A model generated the notes under the pieces. It was not told where the DNA came from. It saw nothing but the letters and a program-made list of their open reading frames with translations, and searched no databases. 64,000 nt of DNA from Nematostella vectensis (taxonomy: Eukaryota; Cnidaria; Anthozoa; Actiniaria; Edwardsiidae), in the NCBI RefSeq assembly GCF_932526225.1, contig NC_064045.1, forward strand, positions 15,496,442 to 15,560,441. The letters run 5' to 3'. Positions within the stretch are counted from its first letter, which is position 1. Each line of letters starts with the position of its first letter. Position numbers and translations under genes: made by a program. Positions 7,777 to 19,864 of this stretch are shown piece after piece.

Positions 7777-9493
7777 GAACAAAGCATGAGCACATCAAAG
7801 ATGCTGAGAGTACATAAAAATGTTCCTATACCTTCTTTTTATGTCATGACACACCAAGAACAGTATAATTAAGTATCGATATTTAAAAAAAAATAAAGAA
7901 AAAAAATAGGCTATCAGCGGGAATCGAACCCGGGTCGCTGCGTTAGTAGTCAAGTGCCCGCAACGAAAGACTAACGTGGCATTGCTGAAGGGAATTGTAA
8001 TGAAAATTACTTTTAATACTATTGGTATCGTAAACTATCCCAAGCAAAGTCACCATCGGACTGGAGGTTACATTCGGGAAAAGCTTCAGGGTTACATTCG
8101 GGAATTTGTTTTACGAGTGTAACCTCCAAAAGGTTACAATCAATAATTTTGTTTCCGAATGTAAATTCCAAAAAGTAACATTAGGAAAAATAAAACAGTA
8201 TACTCGGAAAAAAAGGTATATCAATCTATCGAGCGCTATGCTCTATGTTAGAATCTACTTAATCAAGTTATCCAAGGAATCTAGTCAGTTCTTGTGTGCA
8301 TAAAATATGTACAGGATCCTGAACAAAGCATGAGCACATCAAAGATGCTGAGAGTACATAAAAATGTCCCTATACCTTTTTTTTATGTCATGACACACCA
8401 AGAACAGTATAATTAAGTATCGATATTTAAAAAAAAATAAAGAAAAAAAAAATAGGCTATCAGCGGGAATCGAACCCGGGTGGCTGCGTTAGTAGCCAAG
8501 TGCCCGCAACGAAAGACTAACGTGGCATTGCTGAAGGGAATTGTAATGAAAATTACTTTTAATACTATTGGTATCGTAAACTATCCCAAGCAAAGTCACC
8601 ATCGGACTGCATGTTACATTCGGGAAAAGCTTCAGGGTTACATTCGGGAATTTGTTTTACGAGTGTAACCTCCAAAAGGTTACAATCAATAATTTTTTTT
8701 CCGAATGTAAATTCCAAAAAGTAACATTAGGAAAAATAAAACAGTATACTCGGAAAAAAAGGTATATCAATCTATCGAGCGCTATGCTCTATGTTAGAAT
8801 CTACTTAATCAAGTTATCCAAGGAATCTAGTAGTTCTTGTGCGCATAAAATATGTACAGGATCCTGAACAAAGCATGAGCACATCAAAGATGCTGAGAGT
8901 ACATAAAAATGTCCCTATACCTTCTTTTTATGTCATGACACACCAAGAACAGTATAATTAAGTATCGATATTTAAAAAAAAAATAAAGAAAAAAAAATAA
9001 GCTATCAGCGGGAATCGAACCCGGGTCGCGGCGTTAGTAGTCAAGTGCCCGCAACGAAAGACTAACGTGGCATTGCTGAAGGGAATTGTAATGAAAATTA
9101 CTTTTAATACTATTGGTATCGTAAACTATCCCAAGCAAAGTCACCATCGGACTGGAGGTTACATTCGGGAAAAGCTTCAGGGTTACATTCGGGAATTTGT
9201 TTTACGAATGTAACCTCCAAAAGGTTACAATCGATAATTTTTTTTCCGAATGTAAATTCCAAAAAGTAACATTAGGAAAAATAAAATAGTATACTCGGAA
9301 AAAAAGGTATATCATTCTATCGAGCGCTATGCTCTATGTTAGAATCTACTTAATCAAGTTATCCAAGGAATCTAGTTAGTTCTTGTGTGCATAAAATATG
9401 TACAGGATCCTGAACAAAGCATGAGCACATCAAAGATGCTGAGAGTACATAAAAATGTCCCTATACCTTCTTTTTATGTCATGACACACCAAG
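7777..9493. repeat. Satellite array after the LINE
   Basis: The remainder of the interrupted monomer (to 7858), then monomers starting at 7859, 8403 and 8948. The 7859 and 8403 units resemble those at 4898 and 5440 (AATCAATAAT, CCTTTTTTTTATG). The 8948 unit carries ATAAAATAGTATAC and ATCATTCTATCG, marks seen again in the 3' half of the hybrid monomer at 12770. Confidence 0.97.
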
Positions 9494-12400
9494 AACAGTA
9501 TAATTAAGTATCGATATTTAAAAAAAAATAAAGAAAAAAAACGCTATCAGCGGGAATCGAACCCGAGTCGCTGCGTTAGTAGTTAAGTGCCCGCAACGAA
9601 AGACTAACGTGGCATTGCTGAAGGGAATTGTAATGAAAATTACTGTTAATACTATTGGTATCGTAAACTATCCCAAGCAAAGTCACCATCGGACTGGAGG
9701 TTACATTCGGGAAAAGCTTCAGGGTTACATTCGGGAATTTGTTTTACGAGTGTAACCTCCAAAAGGTTACCATCGATAATTCTTTTTCCGAATGTAAATT
9801 CCAAAAAGTAACATTAGGGAAAATAAAACAGTATACTCGGAAAAAAAGGTATATCTATCTATCGAGCGCTATGTTCTATGTTAGAATCTACTTAATCAAG
9901 TTATCCAAGAAATCTAGTTAGTTCTTGTGTGCATAAAATATGTACAGGATCCTGAACAAAGCATGAGCACATCAAAGATGCTGAGAGTACATAAAAATGT
10001 CCCTATACCTTCTTTTTATGTCAAGACACACCAAGAACAGTATAATTAAGTATCGATATTTAAAAAAAAAAATAAAGAAAAAAAAAGGCTATCAGCGGGA
10101 ATCGAACCCGAGTCGCTGCGTTAGTAGTTAAGTGCCCGCAACGAAAGACTAACGTGGCATTGCTGAAGGGAATTGTAATGAAAATTACTGTTAATACTAT
10201 TGGTATCGTAAACTATCCCAAGCAAAGTCACCATCGGACTGGAGGTTACATTCGGGAAAAGCTTCAGGGTTACATTCGGGAATTTGTTTTACGAGTGTAA
10301 CCTCCAAAAGGTTACAATCGATAATTTTTTTTTCCGAATGTAAATTCCAAAAAGTAACATTAGGAAAATAAAACAGTATACTCGGAAAAAAAGGTATATC
10401 AATCTATCGAGCGCTATGCTCTATGTTAGAATCTACTTAATCAAGTTATCCAAGGAATCTAGTTAGTTCTTGTGAGCATAAAATATGTACAGGATCCTGA
10501 ACAAAGCATGAGCACATCAAAGATGCTGAGAGTACATAAAAATGTCCCTATACCTTCTTTTTATGTCATGACACACCAAGAACAGTATAATTAAGTATCG
10601 ATATTTAAAAAAAAAAATAAAGATAACAAAATAGGCTATCAGCGGGTATCGAACCCGGGTCGCTGCGTTAGTAGTCAAGTGCCCGCAACGAAAGACTAGC
10701 TTGGCATTGCTGAAGGGAATTGTAATGAAAATTACTTTTAATACTATTGGTATCGTAAACTATCCCAAGCAAAGTCACCATCGGACTGGAGGTTACATTC
10801 GGGAAAAGCTTCAGGGTTACATTCGGGAATTTGTTTTACGAATGTAACCTCCAAAAGGTTACAATCGATAATTTTTTTTTCCGAATGTAAATTCCAAAAA
10901 GTAACATTAGGAAAAATAAAATAGTATACTCGGAAAAAAAGGTATATCAATCTATCGAGCGCTATGCTCTATGTTAGAATCTACTTAATCAAGTTATCCA
11001 AGGAATCTAGTTAGTTCTTGTGTGCATAAAATATGTACAGGATCCTGAACAAAGCATGAGCACATCAAAGATGCTGAGAGTACATAAAAATGTCCCTATA
11101 CCTTCTTTTTATGTCATGACACACCAAGAACAGTATAATTAAGTATCGATATTTAAAAAAAAAAATAAAGATAACAAAATAGGCTATCAGCGGGTATCGA
11201 ACCCGGGTCGCTGCGTTAGTAGTCAAGTGCCCGCAACGAAAGACTAGCTTGGCATTGCTGAAGGGAATTGTAATGAAAATTACTTTTAATACTATTGGTA
11301 TCGTAAACTATCCCAAGCAAAGTCACCATCGGACTGGAGGTTACATTCGGGAAAAGCTTCAGGGTTACATTCGGGAATTTGTTTTACGAATGTAACCTCC
11401 AAAAGGTTACAATCGATAATTTTTTTTTCCGAATGTAAATTCCAAAAAGTAACATTAGGAAAAATAAAATAGTATACTCGGAAAAAAAGGTATATCAATC
11501 TATCGAGCGCTATGCTCTATGTTAGAATCTACTTAATCAAGTTATCCAAGGAATCTAGTTAGTTCTTGTGTGCATAAAATATGTACAGGATCCTGAACAA
11601 AGCATGAGCACATCAAAGATGCTGAGAGTACATAAAAATGTCCCTATACCTTCTTTTTATGTCATGACACACCAAGAACAGTATAATTAAGTATCGATAT
11701 TTAAAAAAAAAAAATAAAGAAAAAAAACTAGGCTATCAGCGGGAATCGAACCCGGGTCGCTGCGGTAGTAGTTAAGTGCCCGCAACGAAAGACTAACGTG
11801 GCATTGCTGAAGGGAATTGTAATGAAAATTACTGTTAATACTATTGGTATCGTAAACTATCCCAAGCAAAGTCACCATCGGACTGGAGGTTACATTCGGG
11901 AAAAGCTTCAGGGTTACATTCGGGAATTTGTTTTACGAGTGTAACCTCCAAAAGGTTACCATCGATAATTCTTTTTCCGAATGTAAATTCCAAAAAGTAA
12001 CATTAGGGAAAATAAAACAGTATACTCGGAAAAAAAGGTATATCTATCTATCGAGCGCTATGTTCTATGTTAGAATCTACTTAATCAAGTTATCCAAGAA
12101 ATCTAGTTAGTTCTTGTGTGCATAAAATATGTACAGGATCCTGAACAAAGCATGAGCACATCAAAGATGCTGAGAGTACATAAAAATGTCCCTATACCTT
12201 CTTTTTATGTCATGACACACCAAGAACAGTATAATTAAGTATCGATATTTAAAAAAAAAAATAAAGAAAAAAAAAGGCTACCAGCGGGAATCGAACCCGA
12301 GTCGCTGCGTTAGTAGTTAAGTGCCCGCAACAAAAGACTAACGTGGCATTGCTGAAGGGAATTGTAATGAAAATTACTGTTAATACTATTGGTATCGTAA

Positions 12401-15400
12401 ACTATCCCAAGCAAAGTCACCATCGGACTGGAGGTTACATTCGGGAAAAGCTTCAGGGTTACATTCGGGAATTTGTTTTACGAGTTTAACCTCCAAAAGG
12501 TTACAATCGATAATTTTTTTTTCCGAATGTAAATTCCAAAAAGTAACATTAGGAAAATAAAACAGTATACTCGGAAAAAAAGGTATATCAATCTATCGAG
12601 CGCTATGCTCTATGTTAGAATCTACTTAATCAAGTTATCCAAGGAATCTAGTTAGTTCTTGTGAGCATAAAATATGTACAGGATCCTGAACAAAGCATGA
12701 GCACATCAAAGATGCTGAGAGTACATAAAAATGTCCCTATACCTTCTTTTTATGTCATGACACACCAAGAACAGTATAATTAAGTATCGATATTTAAAAA
12801 AAAAAATAAAGATAACAAAATAGGCTATCAGCGGGTATCGAACCCGGGTCGCTGCGTTAGTAGTCAAGTGCCCGCAACGAAAGACTAGCTTGGCATTGCT
12901 GAAGGGAATTGTAATGAAAATTACTTTTAATACTATTGGTATCGTAAACTATCCCAAGCAAAGTCACCATCGGACTGGAGGTTACATTCGGGAAAAGCTT
13001 CAGGGTTACATTCGGGAATTTGTTTTACGAATGTAACCTCCAAAAGGTTACAATCGATAATTTTTTTTCCGAATGTAAATTCCAAAAAGTAACATTAGGA
13101 AAAATAAAATAGTATACTCGGAAAAAAAGGTATATCATTCTATCGAGCGCTATGCTCTATGTTAGAATCTACTTAATCAAGTTATCCAAGGAATCTAGTT
13201 AGTTCTTGTGTGCATAAAATATGTACAGGATCCTGAACAAAGCATGAGCACATCAAAGATGCTGAGAGTACATAAAAATGTCCCTATACCTTCTTTTTAT
13301 GTCATGACACACCAAGAACAGTATAATTAAGTATCGATATTTAAAAAAAAATAAAGAAAAAAAACGCTATCAGCGGGAATCGAACCCGAGTCGCTGCGTT
13401 AGTAGTTAAGTGCCCGCAACGAAAGACTAACGTGGCATTGCTGAAGGGAATTGTAATGAAAATTACTGTTAATACTATTGGTATCGTAAACTATCCCAAG
13501 CAAAGTCACCATCGGACTGGAGGTTACATTCGGGAAAAGCTTCAGGGTTACATTCGGGAATTTGTTTTACGAGTGTAACCTCCAAAAGGTTACCATCGAT
13601 AATTCTTTTTCCGAATGTAAATTCCAAAAAGTAACATTAGGGAAAATAAAACAGTATACTCGGAAAAAAAGGTATATCTATCTATCGAGCGCTATGTTCT
13701 ATGTTAGAATCTACTTAATCAAGTTATCCAAGAAATCTAGTTAGTTCTTGTGTGCATAAAATATGTACAGGATCCTGAACAAAGCATGAGCACATCAAAG
13801 ATGCTGAGAGTACATAAAAATGTCCCTATACCTTCTTTTTATGTCATGACACACCAAGAACAGTATAATTAAGTATCGATATTTAAAAAAAAAAATAAAG
13901 AAAAAAAAAGGCTATCAGCGGGAATCGAACCCGAGTCGCTGCGTTAGTAGTTAAGTGCCCGCAACGAAAGACTAACGTGGCATTGCTGAAGGGAATTGTA
14001 ATGAAAATTACTGTTAATACTATTGGTATCGTAAACTATCCCAAGCAAAGTCACCATCGGACTGGAGGTTACATTCGGGAAAAGCTTCAGGGTTACATTC
14101 GGGAATTTGTTTTACGAGTGTAACCTCCAAAAGGTTACAATCGATAATTTTTTTTTCCGAATGTAAATTCCAAAAAGTAACATTAGGAAAATAAAACAGT
14201 ATACTCGGAAAAAAAGGTATATCAATCTATCGAGCGCTATGCTCTATGTTAGAATCTACTTAATCAAGTTATCCAAGGAATCTAGTTAGTTCTTGTGAGC
14301 ATAAAATATGTACAGGATCCTGAACAAAGCATGAGCACATCAAAGATGCTGAGAGTACATAAAAATGTCCCTATACCTTCTTTTTATGTCATGACACACC
14401 AAGAACAGTATAATTAAGTATCGATATTTAAAAAAAAAAATAAAGATAACAAAATAGGCTATCAGCGGGTATCGAACCCGGGTCGCTGCGTTAGTAGTCA
14501 AGTGCCCGCAACGAAAGACTAGCTTGGCATTGCTGAAGGGAATTGTAATGAAAATTACTTTTAATACTATTGGTATCGTAAACTATCCCAAGCAAAGTCA
14601 CCATCGGACTGGAGGTTACATTCGGGAAAAGCTTCAGGGTTACATTCGGGAATTTGTTTTACGAATGTAACCTCCAAAAGGTTACAATCGATAATTTTTT
14701 TTTCCGAATGTAAATTCCAAAAAGTAACATTAGGAAAAATAAAATAGTATACTCGGAAAAAAAGGTATATCAATCTATCGAGCGCTATGCTCTATGTTAG
14801 AATCTACTTAATCAAGTTATCCAAGGAATCTAGTTAGTTCTTGTGTGCATAAAATATGTACAGGATCCTGAACAAAGCATGAGCACATCAAAGATGCTGA
14901 GAGTACATAAAAATGTCCCTATACCTTCTTTTTATGTCATGACACACCAAGAACAGTATAATTAAGTATCGATATTTAAAAAAAAATAAAGAAAAAAAAC
15001 GCTATCAGCGGGAATCGAACCCGAGTCGCTGCGTTAGTAGTTAAGTGCCCGCAACGAAAGACTAACGTGGCATTGCTGAAGGGAATTGTAATGAAAATTA
15101 CTGTTAATACTATTGGTATCGTAAACTATCCCAAGCAAAGTCACCATCGGACTGGAGGTTACATTCGGGAAAAGCTTCAGGGTTACATTCGGGAATTTGT
15201 TTTACGAGTGTAACCTCCAAAAGGTTACCATCGATAATTCTTTTTCCGAATGTAAATTCCAAAAAGTAACATTAGGGAAAATAAAACAGTATACTCGGAA
15301 AAAAAGGTATATCTATCTATCGAGCGCTATGTTCTATGTTAGAATCTACTTAATCAAGTTATCCAAGAAATCTAGTTAGTTCTTGTGTGCATAAAATATG

Positions 15401-18226
15401 TACAGGATCCTGAACAAAGCATGAGCACATCAAAGATGCTGAGAGTACATAAAAATGTCCCTATACCTTCTTTTTATGTCATGACACACCAAGAACAGTA
15501 TAATTAAGTATCGATATTTAAAAAAAAAAATAAAGAAAAAAAAAGGCTATCAGCGGGAATCGAACCCGAGTCGCTGCGTTAGTAGTTAAGTGCCCGCAAC
15601 GAAAGACTAACGTGGCATTGCTGAAGGGAATTGTAATGAAAATTACTGTTAATACTATTGGTATCGTAAACTATCCCAAGCAAAGTCACCATCGGACTGG
15701 AGGTTACATTCGGGAAAAGCTTCAGGGTTACATTCGGGAATTTGTTTTACGAGTGTAACCTCCAAAAGGTTACAATCGATAATTTTTTTTTCCGAATGTA
15801 AATTCCAAAAAGTAACATTAGGAAAATAAAACAGTATACTCGGAAAAAAAGGTATATCAATCTATCGAGCGCTATGCTCTATGTTAGAATCTACTTAATC
15901 AAGTTATCCAAGGAATCTAGTTAGTTCTTGTGAGCATAAAATATGTACAGGATCCTGAACAAAGCATGAGCACATCAAAGATGCTGAGAGTACATAAAAA
16001 TGTCCCTATACCTTCTTTTTATGTCATGACACACCAAGAACAGTATAATTAAGTATCGATATTTAAAAAAAAAAATAAAGATAACAAAATAGGCTATCAG
16101 CGGGTATCGAACCCGGGTCGCTGCGTTAGTAGTCAAGTGCCCGCAACGAAAGACTAGCTTGGCATTGCTGAAGGGAATTGTAATGAAAATTACTTTTAAT
16201 ACTATTGGTATCGTAAACTATCCCAAGCAAAGTCACCATCGGACTGGAGGTTACATTCGGGAAAAGCTTCAGGGTTACATTCGGGAATTTGTTTTACGAA
16301 TGTAACCTCCAAAAGGTTACAATCGATAATTTTTTTTTCCGAATGTAAATTCCAAAAAGTAACATTAGGAAAAATAAAATAGTATACTCGGAAAAAAAGG
16401 TATATCAATCTATCGAGCGCTATGCTCTATGTTAGAATCTACTTAATCAAGTTATCCAAGGAATCTAGTTAGTTCTTGTGTGCATAAAATATGTACAGGA
16501 TCCTGAACAAAGCATGAGCACATCAAAGATGCTGAGAGTACATAAAAATGTCCCTATACCTTCTTTTTATGTCATGACACACCAAGAACAGTATAATTAA
16601 GTATCGATATTTAAAAAAAAAAATAAAGAAAAAAAACTAGGCTATCAGCGGGAATCGAACCCGGGTCGCTGCGGTAGTAGTTAAGTGCCCGCAACGAAAG
16701 ACTAACGTGGCATTGCTGAAGGGAATTGTAATGAAAATTACTGTTAATACTATTGGTATCGTAAACTATCCCAAGCAAAGTCACCATCGGACTGGAGGTT
16801 ACATTCGGGAAAAGCTTCAGGGTTACATTCGGGAATTTGTTTTACGAGTGTAACCTCCAAAAGGTTACCATCGATAATTCTTTTTCCGAATGTAAATTCC
16901 AAAAAGTAACATTAGGGAAAATAAAACAGTATACTCGGAAAAAAAGGTATATCTATCTATCGAGCGCTATGTTCTATGTTAGAATCTACTTAATCAAGTT
17001 ATCCAAGAAATCTAGTTAGTTCTTGTGTGCATAAAATATGTACAGGATCCTGAACAAAGCATGAGCACATCAAAGATGCTGAGAGTACATAAAAATGTCC
17101 CTATACCTTCTTTTTATGTCATGACACACCAAGAACAGTATAATTAAGTATCGATATTTAAAAAAAAAAATAAAGAAAAAAAAAGGCTACCAGCGGGAAT
17201 CGAACCCGAGTCGCTGCGTTAGTAGTTAAGTGCCCGCAACGAAAGACTAACGTGGCATTGCTGAAGGGAATTGTAATGAAAATTACTGTTAATACTATTG
17301 GTATCGTAAACTATCCCAAGCAAAGTCACCATCGGACTGGAGGTTACATTCGGGAAAAGCTTCAGGGTTACATTCGGGAATTTGTTTTACGAGTGTAACC
17401 TCCAAAAGGTTACAATCGATAATTTTTTTTTCCGAATGTAAATTCCAAAAAGTAACATTAGGAAAATAAAACAGTATACTCGGAAAAAAAGGTATATCAA
17501 TCTATCGAGCGCTATGCTCTATGTTAGAATCTACTTAATCAAGTTATCCAAGGAATCTAGTTAGTTCTTGTGAGCATAAAATATGTACAGGATCCTGAAC
17601 AAAGCATGAGCACATCAAAGATGCTGAGAGTACATAAAAATGTCCCTATACCTTCTTTTTATGTCATGACACACCAAGAACAGTATAATTAAGTATCGAT
17701 ATTTAAAAAAAAAAATAAAGATAACAAAATAGGCTATCAGCGGGTATCGAACCCGGGTCGCTGCGTTAGTAGTCAAGTGCCCGCAACGAAAGACTAGCTT
17801 GGCATTGCTGAAGGGAATTGTAATGAAAATTACTTTTAATACTATTGGTATCGTAAACTATCCCAAGCAAAGTCACCATCGGACTGGAGGTTACATTCGG
17901 GAAAAGCTTCAGGGTTACATTCGGGAATTTGTTTTACGAATGTAACCTCCAAAAGGTTACAATCGATAATTTTTTTTTCCGAATGTAAATTCCAAAAAGT
18001 AACATTAGGAAAAATAAAATAGTATACTCGGAAAAAAAGGTACATCAATCTATCGAGCGCTATGCTCTATGTTAGAATCTACTTAATCAAGTTATCCAAG
18101 GAATCTAGTTAGTTCTTGTGTGCATAAAATATGTACAGGATCCTGAACAAAGCATGAGCACATCAAAGATGCTGAGAGTACATAAAAATGTCCCTATACC
18201 TTCTTTTTATGTCATGACACACCAAG
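9494..18226. repeat. Trimeric higher-order repeat region (A-B-C, about 1.64 kb)
   Basis: Monomers start at 9494 A, 10036 B, 10581 C, 11129 C, 11677 A', 12225 B, 12770 C/hybrid, 13317 A, 13859 B, 14404 C, 14952 A, 15494 B, 16039 C, 16587 A', 17134 B and 17679 C. Type A marks: GATAATTCTTTTTCC, TATCTATCTATCG, GCTATGTTC, CCAAGAAATC. Type B: CCCGAGTCG with CTTGTGAGCAT. Type C: AAAGATAACAAAATAGG, CGGGTATCG, GACTAGCTTGG, ACGAATGTAACC, AAATAGTATAC. Distances between equivalent A monomers are 1634, 1635 and 1640 bp (2189 bp where C is doubled). Confidence 0.92.
10581..11676. repeat. Two adjacent identical C-type monomers
   Basis: The 548-bp units 10581-11128 and 11129-11676 look identical base for base, including the length of the A tract, while other neighbours differ at many sites. 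This is a single-monomer duplication too recent to have diverged. Confidence 0.85.
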
Positions 18227-19864
18227 AACAGTATAATTAAGTATCGATATTTAAAAAAAAAAATAAAGAAAAAAAAAGGCTATCAGCGGGAATCGAACCC
18301 GAGTCGCTGCGTTAGTAGTTAAGTGCCCGCAACGAAAGACTAACGTGGCATTGCTGAAGGGAATTGTAATGAAAATTACTGTTAATACTATTGGTATCGT
18401 AAACTATCCCAAGCAAAGTCACCATCGAAACTGGAGGTTACATTCGGGAAAAGCTTCAGGGTTACATTCGGGAATTTGTTTTACGAGTGTAACCTCCAAA
18501 AGGTTACAATCGATAATTTTTTTTTCCGAATGTAAATTCCAAAAAGTAACATTAGGAAAATAAAACAGTGTACTCGGAAAAAAAGGTATATCAATCTATC
18601 GAGCGCTATGCTCTATGTTAGAATCTACTTAATCAAGTTATCCAAGGAATCTAGTTAGTTCTTGTGAGCATAAAATATGTACAGGATGCTGAACAAAGCA
18701 TGAGCACATCAAAGATGCTGAGAGTACATAAAAATGTCCCTATACCTTCTTTTTATGTCATGACACACCAAGAACAGTATAATTAAGTATCGATATTTAA
18801 AAAAAAAATAAAGATAACAAAATAGGCTATCAGAGGGAATCGAACCCGGGTCTCTGCGTTAGTAGTCAAGTGCCCGCAACGAAAGACTAACGTGGCATTG
18901 CTGAAGGGAATTTTAATGAAAATTACTTTTAATACTATTGGTATCGTAAACTATCCCAAGCAAAGTCACCATCGGACTGGAGGTTACATTCGGGAAAAGC
19001 TTCAGGGTTACATTCGGGAATTTGTTTTACGAGTGTAACCTCCAAAAGGTTACAATCGATAATTTTTTTTTCCGAATGTAAATTCCAAAAAGTAACATTA
19101 GTGAAAATAAAACAGTATACTCGGAAAAAAAGGTATATCTATCTATCGAGCGCAATGTTCTATGTTAGAATCTACTTAATCAAGTTATCCAAGAAATCTA
19201 GTTAGTTCTTGTGTGCATAAAATATGTACAGGATCCTGAACAAAGCATGAGCACATCAAAGATGCTGAGAGTACATAAAAATGTCACTATACCTTCTTTT
19301 TATGTCATGACACACCAAGAACAGTATAATTAAGTATCGATATTTAAAAAAACAAATAAAGAAAAAAAAAGGCTATCAGCGGGAATCGAACCCGAGTCGC
19401 TGCGTTAGTAGTTAAGTGCCCGCAACGAAAGACTAACGTGGCATTGCTGAAGGGAATTGTAATGAAAATTACTGTTAATACTATTGGTATCGTAAACTAT
19501 CCCAAGCAAAGTCACCATCGGACTGGAGGTTACATTCGGGAAAAGCTTCAGGGTTACATTCGGGAATTTGTTTTACGAGTGTAACCTCCAAAAGGTTACA
19601 ATCGATAATTTTTTTTTCCGAATGTAAATTCCAAAAAGTAACATTAGGAAAATAAAACAGTGTACTCGGAAAAAAAGGTATATCAATCTATCGAGCGCTA
19701 TGCTCTATGTTAGAATCTACTTAATCAAGTTATCCAAGGAATCTAGTTAGTTCTTGTGAGCATAAAATATGTACAGGATCCTGAACAAAGCATGAGCACA
19801 TCAAAGATGCTGAGAGTACATAAAAATGTCCCTATACCTTCTTTTTATGTCATGACACACCAAG
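18227..19864. repeat. B and D monomers, transition from trimer to tetramer region
   Basis: Monomers at 18227 (B-like, with CATCGAAACTGG and GGATGCTG private changes), 18773 (D) and 19320 (B). Type D marks: AAAGATAACAAAATAGG with TCAGAGGGAATC, GGTCTCTGCG and GCGCAATGTTC. The D-B pair repeats once more (18773-19864, then 19865 onward), a dimer period of about 1092 bp. Confidence 0.9.
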
